Shown here: in pieces, positions 56,101 to 63,975 of the stretch
Position numbering within the stretch: position 1 is the stretch's first letter
Layout of the letters: each line of letters begins with the position of its first letter
Assembly (NCBI GenBank): GCA_905221605.1
Contig: CAJNDS010002780.1
Location: 1-64,000 of the forward strand
Direction: 5' to 3'
Origin: Symbiodinium natans
Lineage: Eukaryota > Sar > Dinophyceae > Suessiales > Symbiodiniaceae
Length of the DNA: 64,000 bases
Position numbers and translations under genes: made by a program
The notes under the pieces: generated by a model
Databases searched by the model: none
Told to the model about the DNA's origin: nothing
Seen by the model: the letters and a program-made list of their open reading frames with translations, nothing else

Positions 56101-59100
56101 TTAGGGTTTAGGGTTTAGGGTTTAGGGTTTAGGGTTTAGGGTTTAGGGTTTAGGGTTTAGGGTTTAGGGTTTAGGGTTTAGGGTTAGGGTTTAGGAAAAT
56201 GAGAGGGTTTACGGCATGTAGGGGTTCCTCTGGCTGCAAGGGCTTTTTGAGGGTTTAGGTGTTTTTGGGTTTGGTTTTGTGGTGCTGGTTAGGGTTTAGG
56301 GTTTAGGGTTTAGGGTTTAGGGTTTAGGGTTTAGGGTTTAGGGTTTAGGGTTTAGGGTTTAGGGTTTAGGGTTTAGGGTTTAGGGTTTAGGGTTTAGGGT
56401 TTAGGCTTTCTTCAACATTCAGATTTGTAGGGAGTTTAGCGTTCAGAGTATCTGGTCAATTTCATGAACCATAAGACAATGTCACAAGCTTCCTCAATCA
56501 GTGAATCATGCCAGCCCACCTTTCTTTGATGGGACCCCTAAGTTTGTACCCTTGGGTTTGGGGACCCTTGTTTCAAGAGGAATATAGTAAGGCCATATTA
56601 GGATCACAAGGGAACTTCTTAGGGGTACATCCGTAGGGGTCCCAGGTAGACCCCAAAACCCTAAACCCTAAAGCCCTAAGCCCGAAACCCTAAACCCTAA
56701 ACCCTAAGCCCTATACCCTAAACCCTAAACCCTAAACCCTAAGAGTCCCAGAGCTCTTACACCACAGTAGCTTCTAGTCGCGAGCTATCTGACATAAGGC
56801 CCCAAAATACCGAGAGCATCCTGAGACCACCCCAAACCCGACACCTTAAACCCGAAACCCTAAACTCTAAACCCTAAACCTTAAACTTTTTGAGTTTACG
56901 GCTTAGGGCTTAGGGTTCCCTAAGCCCTTGAAATGTAAAGCAAGGGCTTAGGGTTTTGAGATTTAGGGTTTAGGGTCACAAGCCCCTAAAGCCTAAAGCC
57001 TAAAGCCTGCTCAAAACTCCAAGAGTTTCACATGATAGAGCATGAAATGTGAAACCCTAGGCCCAAACCCTAACTAGACGCCTCGCCCGCGAACCTCCAA
57101 TTAAGATACCAGGCTGAGTGGAGTCACATCGACCCCAGGCACAATATGGAAGTGCTTCCGCCGTTGGAAATCCAGGAGCCCCAAACCCTAAACCCCAAAC
57201 CCTAAACCCTAAACTGCTGCTAACACCTAACCGGTTGGCACATTCCTGGCATGAGCTGACCCCGTCTATCCCTACACCCCAATGATAATCCCATCCAAAT
57301 ACCCGAAAGCCTATAGACCCTAAATCCTAAACCCAAACCCCAAAACCGACTAAACCCTCCAGCCTGAGCCCTAAACCCTAAACCCTAAACCCTAAACCCT
57401 AAACCCTCAACTCTAAGCCCTAGACCCCAAACCCTAAAACCCAAGCCATGAACTCTAAACCTCAAACCCTAACCCTAAGCCCCAGTCCCGAAACCCCAAA
57501 CCCTAAACCCTAAACCTCAAACCCCAAACCCCAAACCCCTAAACCCTAAACCCTAAAACCTAAACCCTAAACCCTAACTAAGCCGAATCCCCAGCTCAGG
57601 TTTGCAAGAAGGCCGACGTGCCGGTACAGGACTGTTTACGGTTTAGGGTTTAGGGTTTAGGGTTTAGGGTTTAGGGTTTAGGGTTTAGGTACAGGACTGT
57701 AACCATGAAGGGAACCCTGCAACGTCGTTAAAGTCGCGTGACTCTCTAAGGGTTTAGGGTTTAGGGTTTAGGGTTTAGGGTTTAGGGTTTAGGGTTTAGG
57801 GTTTAGGGTTTAGGAAGTTAGGGTAGTCAGGGTTTGGGGTTGAGGGTTGGGGGGTTGGGGTTGTTAGGGAACTTAAAGATTCCGCTTGGCGTCCACGGCA
57901 CGACACGCCAGTTCAAAGGAGTAAAAGACGGGGTCTAGCTAAGATTTGCAGTTTGGAGCTTGGAGCTTAGAGTTCTATTTTCGGTTTAACAGCTTAAAGG
58001 GTTCAGGGGTTCAGGGATTAGGGTTACGTAGGTTTGAGGGTTCAGGGTTTAGGGTCTAGGGTTTCGGGTGTGCCAGGACTTCGTTGTGCGAAATGACTCG
58101 CCATGCGGGAGCACCATCGGCTCCGCGCCCAGCTGTCATGGACGAACCCTTTTGGAACGCTCAATATCCCGGACCTTAAAGCCCCACATTACTTGAGGGT
58201 TATAGGGTTTAGGGTTTGGGGTTTGGGGTTTAGGGTTCAGGGTTCGGGACCGTCAAACAAACAGATCGTCACTTCTCTAAAATGTGGTCCCTTTTGGGGC
58301 TACGATTGGAATTCGGCCCTTCTTATTTATGGTGCCCCAAAAAGGGACCCTTATTTTGAGAACTGACCCTTTGCGTTGCGGTTTAGGGGTTCAGGGTTTA
58401 CGGTTTCCCTAAACCCTAAACCCGAACCACATACCCTAACCCTCAACCCTGAACCTTCTGGTAAACTTGGGGTTTGCTTGGTCCAACCGATGTAGGGTTT
58501 GGGGTTTGGGGTTTTGGGTTTAGGTTTTAGAGCTAAGGGTTTAGGGTCCGCTGCTTTAGAGCGATTCTTCTACTACTTCTTTTCTTTCCTTCTGCTGGGT
58601 TGAGGGCATACTTGGAGGTTCGGGGTACTTCTAACCCACTTGTACTTGTACTTAGTCCTCTGAGTAGGTTGGATTGCGGCGGACAATTCCACCACCGCCC
58701 ATGCCTGCACCAGGATCGAGGGAGCACGTCCTTGCTTCAGGCTCAGCGCCGGGTGACCCAGATGACGAAGAAGTGGGCGACCTACGCCGCATGGGAGGCC
58801 GCCAGTCAGACAACTCCCGTCAGCCAAGATCCGGGATCCGGCTCCCGACGGAAGAGTCAGCACAGCCCGATACTCCACCAAAGTTTCCATCTCCCGCATC
58901 ATCGAGCCGGGCTCCAGGGACTCCTCCGAAGAGCACTCTCGCCAACCTCCCCCTTGCCCCAAACAAACAGAGTTCACAGCTGCGGTCGTGCCTGGGCCAC
59001 TGGAGACCACCTAAGCCAGAAACCCTAAACCCTAAACCCTAGACCCTAGACCCTAGACCCTAGACCCTAGACTCTAAACCCTAAACCCTAAACCCTAAAC

Positions 59101-62100
59101 CCTAAACCCTAAACCCTAAACCCTAAACCAAGCCTTTCCACGGCAAGGCAAGCCCCAAGCCTCAACAGCTTTAGCAGTTCAAAGGTTCTGGCGGAGGCCG
59201 AAGCCCCGTTTGTAAGCCCTGCCTACCCCAAGGGCTGGGTTTAGGGTTTTGGGTTTAGGGTTTAGGGGTTTAGGGGTTTAGGGTTTAGGGTTTAGGGTTT
59301 AGGGTTTAGGGTTTAGGGTTTAGGGTTTAGGGTTTAGGGTTTAGGGTTTAGGGTTTAGGGTTTAGGGTTTAGGCCTCAAGGCTGGCTTAGGATTTCCACC
59401 CCCTTCCCCCTCCCCCGCATTTGCGGTTAACTTGAAGAACAAACCCCCTAAACCCTAAACCCCAACTCCCTAATTAAATAAACCCTTGGTGCAGGGCTTC
59501 AGGGTTTGTCACTGTTTAGGCCTAGGGTTTAAAGTTTTGGGAGGCCACGCCCGGTGGGCGCCGTTAACACCGGAGAGGTGTCTTGGTTTTTGCTTCCTCA
59601 ACCCCTAGACACCCTAAGTGTGAACCCTAAACCCTGAACCCCAAACCTTAAACCCAAGACTCGAAACCCCGAAACCGACACCGGAACCCAAAGCCCCACA
59701 CCCCAAACCCTGAACTCGAAAACCGAAACCCCAAACCCTAATCCCTAAACCCGAAACCCTAAACCCCAAACCCTAAACCCTAAACCCCTAGCCCCAAACC
59801 CCAAACCCCAAACCCGAAACGCGAAACCCGGCCCCAGGGCCCATCATCTCCTCCAAGACCGGCGTTTCGGGCCTCAGCACGGGCGTGGTTCAACAAACGA
59901 CGAGTTTTAGGGTTTCGAGTTTCGGGTTTAGGGTTTAGGGTTTAGGGTTTGGGTGTGTACGTGTAGGGGCTCAGGGCAGGAGTGGGTTCCCATAGAAAAG
60001 TCCCAGGTAATCAGGTACAGGAGGCCTTAGGGCTTGGCTTGGGGTTCTCACCAGTGCCTGGCCAGTGTGGCCAGGAGCCTAAACAAGTAGCATTATCCCC
60101 TTATAATGCCTTTTGCAATGAACATATGAACTACTCATTCCACGTCTGTGTGTTGCTTGGTTGCCTGGTTCTGCTGCCCTAAACCCTAAGCCCTAAACCC
60201 CAAATCCTAAACCCCAAACCCTAAACCCCAAACCCTAAACCCCAAACCCTAAACCCCAAACCCCAAACCCTAAACCCCAAACCCTAAACCCCAAACCCTA
60301 AACTCCAAACCCTAAACCCCAAACCCCAAACCCTAAACCCCAAACCCTAAACCCCAAACCCTAAACCCCAAACCCCAAACCCCTAAACCCTAAACCCCAA
60401 ACCCCAAACCCTACACCCTAAACCCTAAACCCTCAATCCAATTCTGTCGGCTCAATGAAGACTTGAGGGTGGCTCTAAGCCTGGTTTGTTGCCCCGGTAG
60501 GGGTTGTATCTTGTGTAGGGTTTAGGGTTTAGGGTTTAGGGTTTAGGGTTTAGGGTTTAGGGTTTAAGGTTTAGGGAGTGTTAAGGGTTTAAGATTTCGG
60601 TTTCAGGGTTCGCTGTTGGGTCTCTCATTCTCTTGTGCTTGCATGTCGCTGGTTTCATATTCATTGTTCTCTTTCTGACTCTCTGAACCAAGCAATCTAC
60701 CCTAGAAACCGCAACCCCCCGAAATTAGGGCTTGCGAACCCTAATCCCTAATCCCTAAATCCCAAAACCCTAAACCCTATACCCTAAACCCCAAACGTAT
60801 GATGGGTAGCTTCAGGCGCAGTGATGCGGAGAGGGTCTAGGCCGAGCCGGTCTCACCCAGGTTCCGAGACATTAAGGTGCCAAGCGAGGTGGTCTACCTT
60901 GTGCGCCCTAAACCCTAAGCCCTAAGCCCCAAACCCTAAACCCTAAACCCTAAACCCTAAACCCTAAACCGAGCTGCACCTGGGACATTGGGGGTGGCTT
61001 GGGCGGCTTCCAGCGCAGCATTCCTTCTGGGCGTCCTCTTTGCAAATCCACCGCTCTTCATGGGCTGCTGCCAAAAGGGTTTAGGGTTTAGGGTTTAGGG
61101 TTTAGGGTTTAGGGTTTAGGGTTTAGGGTTTAGGCCAGCGAGACTCGGAACTCATCGAGTACAAGAGGTGCCTGATGTCCTAGTGCCTGCATCGCCAGTA
61201 ACCCTTTAGACCCCAAACCCCAAACCCCAAACCCCAACCCCCAACCCCCAAACCCCAAACCCCAAACCCCAAACCCCAAACCCCAAACCCCAAACCCCAA
61301 ACCCCAAACCCCAAACCCCAAACCCCAAACCCCAAACCCTATGCCTAAACCCTCAACACCTCAACCCTAAACCCTAAACCGTAAGCCCTAAACCCTAAAC
61401 CCTAAACCCTAAACCCTAAACCCTAAACCCTAAACCCTAAACCCTAAACCCTAAACCCTAACCCCTAAGCCCTAAACCCTAAACCCTAAACCCTAAACCA
61501 TAAACCCTAAACCCTAAACCCTAAACCCAAACCCTAAACCCTAAACCTTAAACCCTAAACCCTAAGCCCTAGTTTGGGGGAATAGGCTTTTAAAGGCTTG
61601 GGGCTGGCAGTTTCCGGGGTCAAGTAGCAAGCCTGCCAATAGGAACCATCCGACAGCCTCAAACCCCCAACCCTAAGCCCAAAACAGCCTGAAAACCCTG
61701 AGTAACCCCTAAACCTGAGTCCCTGAACCCTAAACCCTAAAGCCGCTTTCCAAGCCTTGTTCCCCCTTCCAAAGAAATCCTCTGGTCGAGGCCCGAACCC
61801 CAAACCCTAAACCCAAAAACCCCTAAACCCCTAAACCCTAGTCTCCTCAAACCCTAAACCCTGAACCCCAAACCCTAAATCCAAAAACCCTAAACCCTAA
61901 AACCCTAAACACCTAAACACCTAAACCCCAAACCCTAAAACCCTAAGCACCTAAACCCTGAACCCCAAACCCTAAACCCTAAAACCCTAACACCCCAAAC
62001 CCTAACACCCCAAAACCCTAAACCCTAAAACCCTAAACCCCAAACCCTAAAGCCCTAAACACCTAAACCCTAAACCCTCAACCCCAGCTACCCTAAAACC

Positions 62101-62287
62101 TAAAACCTAAACCCTAAACCCTCAACCCTCAACCCCAGCTACCCTAAACCCTAAACCCTAAACCCTAAACCCCAAACCCCAAACCCTAAACCCTAAACCC
62201 CAACAACCTAAACCCGAAACCCAGCTGACTGAGGTTCGAACCATCGATGTTGGCATCCCCCAGTGGGCCATGCACTCATGCAGGGAG
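47112..62287 (+). CDS. DNPEP-like: M18 aspartyl aminopeptidase, 3' two thirds, many small exons
   Basis: Zinc metallopeptidase family M18, which removes N-terminal Asp/Glu from peptides. Exons in order: 47112-47177 (Phe-Ile-Ser-Ser-Pro-Arg-Ile-Asp-Asn, metal-binding Asp), 48094-48141, 48636-48671 (Ser-Phe-Asp-His-Glu-Glu, catalytic Glu pair), 49397-49456 (Val-Gly-Ser-Gln-Ser), 50068-50103 (tentative), 55133-55164 (tentative), 55420-55468 (Phe-His-Lys-Gly-Ile-Val-Ile-Lys), 55991-56063 (Arg-Tyr-Ala-Thr), 58077-58119 (Val-Arg-Asn-Asp-Ser-Pro-Cys-Gly-Ser-Thr-Ile-Gly), 59838-59863, 62234-62287 (Asp-Val-Gly-Ile-Pro-Gln-Trp-Ala-Met-His-Ser, metal His). Junctions join in frame; acceptors are AG|G; donors are GC, GA, GC, GT, GT, GA, GC, GT, GC, GT, GC. 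Not found: the N-terminal third with its His-Thr-Asp-Ser-Pro motif, the exon with Ala-Asp-x-Ala-His, and the C-terminal end. Introns up to about 5 kb are largely telomere-like repeat. Functional gene or decaying copy undecided. Confidence 0.8.
47463..47594. mobile_element. inverted-repeat element with CTACCCCCC ends, intronic
   Basis: CTACCCCCCTCTGTACTACC, GTAGGTTCCCCCC and TTAAGGCC on the left mirror GGCCATTAAAGGGGGGAACC, TAGGGGGGTAG and GGGGGGGTAGTAG on the right. Lies between the first two identified M18 exons. Confidence 0.65.
47717..47808. repeat. head-to-head junction of (CCCTAAA)n and (TTTAGGG)n
   Basis: About ten CCCTAAA units run into GGGTTTAGGGTTTAGGG at about 47786, forming a telomeric palindrome inside an M18 intron. 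Confidence 0.85.
47895..48073. repeat. mixed CCCTAAA/CCCCAAA array upstream of an M18 exon
   Basis: Alternating variants in irregular order, ending about 20 bases before the exon at 48094. Confidence 0.9.
48275..48380 (+). CDS. exon-like hydrophobic open stretch, intronic to M18; doubtful
   Basis: Reads Pro-Lys-Lys-Ile-Ser-Ala-Ala-Phe-Trp-Leu-Val-Gly-Phe-Ala-Asn-Leu-Gly-Ile-Leu without stops. It does not fit M18, because the exons at 48094 and 48636 join well without it, so it is probably chance or unrelated. Confidence 0.15.
49000..49137 (+). repeat. (TTTAGGG)n array, intronic
   Basis: About 19 units with a TTAGGG six-mer and a TTTCGGG variant. Between M18 exons at 48636 and 49397. Confidence 0.95.
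49317..49373. repeat. (CCCTAAA)n array, intronic
   Basis: Eight heptamers ending about 20 bases upstream of the M18 exon at 49397. Just past that exon, 49479-49505 is a short head-to-head junction (CCCTAAACCCTAA, then GGTTTAGGG). Confidence 0.9.
50172..50369 (+). CDS. exon-like high-GC island (unidentified)
   Basis: Possible exon 50205-50251 (AG|G acceptor, GC donor; Gly-Arg-Arg-Thr-Leu-Leu-Cys-Lys-Cys-Cys-Asp-Gly). In the same frame after one stop, Met at 50259 through His-Asn-Val-Arg-Gly-Leu-Ala-Tyr-Met-His-Glu-Pro-Phe-His-Lys to a stop at 50367. It lies in the M18 intron where the missing Ala-Asp-x-Ala-His exon is expected but does not contain it. Confidence 0.25.
51444..51647 (+). CDS. 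exon-like island, strand uncertain
   Basis: Open on + (ends Ala-Arg-Arg-Glu-Val-Asp-Glu-Ile-Ile-Glu-Val-Val-Gly-Gly-Ala) and also on the minus strand (51428-51625). Non-repetitive and free of telomere words. No family recognised. Confidence 0.25.
   Translation: MANTENDVCNSWSGKNQAMSGTSQRKTWRMIVIRMRIVVSAAPAHEMASSTVARREVDEIIEVVGGA
52377..52526. repeat. CCCCAAA/CCCTAAA array, intronic
   Basis: Starts with CCCCAAA-rich units and becomes a pure CCCTAAA run. Confidence 0.95.
52537..52660 (+). CDS. candidate exon (unidentified), within the large M18 intron
   Basis: Open for more than 40 codons, beginning after TATCAG and ending at a good donor (GAGGG|GTGAGAGG). Contains Asp-Leu-Gln-Lys-Val-Leu-Asn-Leu-Ala-Pro-Gln-Trp and Pro-Ala-Phe-Ala-Gln-Leu-Val-His-Arg-Gly. 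A further island at 52816-52875 could be the next exon. Not recognisable as M18, so perhaps a nested gene fragment. Confidence 0.4.
52905..52987 (+). repeat. (TTTAGGG)n array
   Basis: About 12 perfect units. Confidence 0.95.
53000..53120. mobile_element. family-3 MITE-like element, long copy (121 bp)
   Basis: CTTGGAGGTTCAAGGGTACTT against CCTTGAACCTCCAAG, flanked by TA/TA. The arms extend through AGTAGCC-like and AACCCCAAT-like segments. A right-truncated relative lies at 58611-58660. Confidence 0.8.
54000..54362. other. AT-rich island with short direct repeats
   Basis: Contains two copies of an ACAATA-GAATGTA word (54103, 54130) and two of TCTTTAAATGTGGGG/TCCTTTAAATGTGGGG following A-runs (54258, 54343). 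No gene recognised; composition unlike the surroundings. Confidence 0.5.
54837..54908 (+). CDS. exon-like high-GC island (unidentified)
   Basis: Reads Val-Asp-Leu-Ile-Ala-Lys-Leu-Ala-Ser-Ser-Trp-Leu-Gln-Ala-Glu-His-Arg-Gly-Cys-Leu to a GC donor (CTGCAG|GCCC). No clear acceptor; the frame stays open to 55022. Confidence 0.3.
55293..55417. repeat. (CCCTAAA)n array abutting an M18 exon
   Basis: About 18 perfect heptamers run straight into the AG|G acceptor of the M18 exon at 55420; the last repeat base supplies part of the acceptor (AAACCCAG|G). Confidence 0.95.
55928..55966. mobile_element. half of a family-7 MITE-like element
   Basis: GTCACTTCTCTAAATGTTGG matches the left arm of the element at 58268 with few changes. 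The right arm is absent. Confidence 0.55.
56063..56195 (+). repeat. (TTTAGGG)n array starting at an M18 exon border
   Basis: About 19 heptamers begin immediately after the exon ending at 56063 (GAGAGG|GTTTAGGG), so the telomere word itself would be the 5' splice site. A second array of about 17 units lies at 56287-56404. Confidence 0.95.
56530..56644. mobile_element. MITE-like element, family 6 (TGGGACCCCTA termini)
   Basis: TGGGACCCCTAAGTTTGTACC pairs with GTACATCCGTAGGGGTCCCA, and the interior GGGGACCCTTGTTTC with GATCACAAGGGAAC. Single full copy. Confidence 0.75.
57113..57175 (+). CDS. exon-like island (unidentified), within an M18 intron
   Basis: AG|G acceptor (TACCAG|GCTG) and GA donor (ATCCAG|GAGC). 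Reads Ala-Glu-Trp-Ser-His-Ile-Asp-Pro-Arg-His-Asn-Met-Glu-Val-Leu-Pro-Pro-Leu-Glu. M18 exons at 55991 and 58077 join well without it. Confidence 0.3.
57629..57812 (+). repeat. two (TTTAGGG)n arrays separated by an 80-bp spacer
   Basis: Arrays at about 57640-57690 and 57750-57812. The word GTACAGGACTGT occurs both before and after the first array (near 57625 and 57690), as though the array had inserted with a target duplication. Confidence 0.8.
58268..58367. mobile_element. MITE-like element, family 7 (about 100 bp)
   Basis: GTCACTTCTCTAAAATG on the left pairs with TTATTTTGAGAACTGAC on the right, and GGTCCCTTTTGGGGC with GCCCCAAAAAGGGACC. Intronic, just past the M18 exon ending at 58119. Confidence 0.8.
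58674..59010 (+). CDS. exon-like high-GC island, disordered peptide (unidentified)
   Basis: Open + frame rich in Pro/Ser/Arg/Asp (includes Gly-Asp-Pro-Asp-Asp-Glu-Glu-Val-Gly-Asp-Leu). Other frames, including the minus strand (58573-59010), are also open, so the coding strand is uncertain. Preceded by a half family-3 element. Confidence 0.25.
59080..59372. repeat. telomere-like arrays in both orientations
   Basis: CCCTAGA and CCCTAAA units to 59128, then a spacer, then about 15 TTTAGGG units (59255-59372). Intronic to M18. Confidence 0.9.
60180..60430. repeat. higher-order array of alternating CCCTAAA and CCCCAAA
   Basis: Many units follow a 14-bp period CCCTAAACCCCAAA, indicating amplification of a dimer rather than of the single heptamer. 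Confidence 0.9.
60861..60905 (+). CDS. exon-like island (unidentified), within an M18 intron
   Basis: AG|G acceptor (ACCCAG|GTTC) and GC donor. Reads Phe-Arg-Asp-Ile-Lys-Val-Pro-Ser-Glu-Val-Val-Tyr-Leu-Val. M18 junctions do not need it. Confidence 0.3.
61205..61340. repeat. homogeneous (CCCCAAA)n array
   Basis: About 18 CCCCAAA units (complement TTTGGGG). Followed by CCCTAAA arrays to 61560. Confidence 0.95.
61800..62220. repeat. mixed telomere-like repeats before the last identified M18 exon
   Basis: CCCTAAA, CCCTAAAA, CCCCAAA and CACCTAAA words. Also a duplicated CTCAACCCCAGCTACCCTAAA block (62075, 62125). Confidence 0.9.
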
Positions 62288-63112
62288 GCCAGGAGGGGGG
62301 GGGGGGTTTAGGGTTCAGGGTTTAGGGTTTAGGGTTTAGGGTTTAGGGTTTAGGGTTTAGGGGGGGTTGGGGGGGGGGGGGGGGGGGGGGGGGGGGCGTC
62401 GGTGTTTAGGGGTGTAGGGGTTTAGGGGTGTATGGGGTTTAGGGTGGGCTTTAGGGTTTTGGGATTTGGGGTTTAGCTTCTATGGCAGGTTCAGGAGTGT
62501 AAAGCTTACGTGGTTCCAGGCTAGGCTTATCTTTGGCAGCCTGGGGGAGGTTCAGTTTTTTTTGTTTGGGGGGGAGGGGGGGGGGGAGTGGGGGTAGGGG
62601 GCCAAGCCCTATAAGCCTCAAACCCTAAACCTACACCCTTTACTCACAATGGGGCTCAGGATTCAGAGTTCAGGGTCTGGGGTCCAGGTCCCTGTCTTCT
62701 TGGTGACGGTCTTTATAACGAAAGGTACTTAAGCATCAGTATGCCTCCAGGTCACACCCTCAACGGATCCTAAGCCAACCCTTATCAAAGCCCAAACCCC
62801 AACTTTCACAACCCTAGACCCTAAACTCTAAACGTGTTTAAGCCTTAAACCCTAAACCCGTCTAAAGCGTCCCCCGCCCCCGCGCCCTCCCCCCCCCCCC
62901 CAAAAAAAAAAAAGACTAAGAGAGAAGAAATAAGGAATCAAGAAAGAAAGATCATGATAGCAAGATAGGATGAAATACACAGAAAAGGCCCTCAGCCCCA
63001 ACTACCCTGAAGTCACCTCACAATCTCGAAGCCCGTGTTGCAGTCCTGTGCTTCGAGCGATGCGCTGCACATGCCGGCGCCCTAATACTTCGTGGCCCAA
63101 GGCTTGATTTTA
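62288..63112. other. poly-G and telomere-like DNA, no gene called
   Basis: TTTAGGG units (62306-62362), long G runs (62363-62396, 62570-62587), C and A runs near 62890-62912. A small island at about 63028-63100 is open on + (Val-Leu-Cys-Phe-Glu-Arg-Cys-Ala-Ala-His), without clear splice sites. Confidence 0.5.
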
Positions 63113-63192
63113 GGGTTTTAGGGTTTTAGGGTTTTAGGGTTTTAGGGTTTTAGGGTTTTAGGGTTTTAGGGTTTTAGGGTTTTAGGGTTTTA
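63113..63192 (+). repeat. homogeneous octamer array (TTTTAGGG)n
   Basis: Ten perfect TTTTAGGG units, opposite in orientation to the octamer array at 13007. Confidence 0.95.
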
Positions 63193-63856
63193 TTTAGGGT
63201 TGAGGGAGAGTTTAGGGTTTCCGTTCGAGCGTTTTGGAATTTGGAAGATGGACCCTTTGCGGCTTGGGTCTTGGAGTCGTTCGCTGCGAAGTTTGTCAGA
63301 TGATCTACGTGCATAGTATTTTTGAGCATCGATCAAGGGTCGGTACACCCCCCCCCCCCCCGAAAGAAAAAAGAAACGTCCGCGAGCCCTGTGCTCGCAA
63401 GATAGCAAGATATTCAACAAAGCAACGAAAAGCCCTGAGCACTCAACCCAACGACGCCACCGGCAGCCAGCCTAAACCCTAAACCCTAAACCCCCAAACC
63501 CCAAGCCCCAAGCCCCAAACCCCAAACCCCAAACCGCAAACCCTAAAACCCTAAACCCTAAAACCCTAAACCCTAAACCCTAAACCCCAACAACCTAAAC
63601 CCTAAACCCCAAACCCTAAACCCTATAGCCCCCCCAAAGCTGCAAATTCACCAAAATTGTCCCACCCATCCTTTCGGTATTCTCCCAACCACCCACCCCC
63701 GCCCCCCCCCCCATGTCACCCCCTCCCGCATAGTGTTGAAGGCTTCAGGGTTTAGGGTTTAGGGTGTAGGGGTTTCGGTTCATAAGGTTTTGAATTTTGG
63801 GCCTGAACTTCTCCAAAGAAGCCCCAAGACTTGAGGGTTTAGAGTGACACTGGAGG

Positions 63857-63906
63857 CTCAACCTCAGCAAGGCCCTTCTCCGCACTGCGCTTGACGGGAT
63901 CAGAGG
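63857..63906 (+). CDS. exon-like island near the window end (unidentified)
   Basis: AG|G acceptor (CTGGAG|GCTC). Reads Leu-Asn-Leu-Ser-Lys-Ala-Leu-Leu-Arg-Thr-Ala-Leu-Asp-Gly-Ile-Arg, an amphipathic helix. Could be a later exon of the M18 gene or another gene. Confidence 0.25.
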
Positions 63907-63924
63907 GTTGAGGGTTTGGGGGTT

Positions 63925-63975
63925 CAGGGTTTAGGGTTTAGGGTTTAGGGTTTAGGGTTTAACCCTAAACCCTGA
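63925..63975. repeat. head-to-head telomeric junction
   Basis: GGGTTTAGGGTTTAGGG runs directly into TTTAACCCTAAACCC at 63959-63966, the form expected of a fusion between two telomere-repeat ends or a foldback of an array. Confidence 0.85.

Larger units (their letters stand above)
9750..63975. repeat. interspersed telomere-type repeat TTTAGGG/CCCTAAA and variants
   Basis: Short to long arrays of the heptamer, in both orientations, occupy most non-exonic sequence of this 54-kb interval. Common variants are TTTGGGG, TTCAGGG, TTGAGGG, the octamers TTTTAGGG and TTTCAGGG, and degenerate single words. The arrays lie between and inside genes, so this is not a simple chromosome end. TTTAGGG is the telomeric repeat of plants and several algae including dinoflagellates. 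Confidence 0.95.

Noticed and set aside
61130-61321. Gly-Phe-Gly-Val-Trp-Gly-Leu repeat protein on the minus strand
   Set aside because: Reading of the CCCCAAA array; a periodicity artefact.
9750-63975. A true chromosome end (telomere) or CRISPR array
   Set aside because: The heptamer arrays change orientation many times and lie within introns; spacers are irregular, with no CRISPR-type repeat and spacer regularity, and the genes are eukaryotic.
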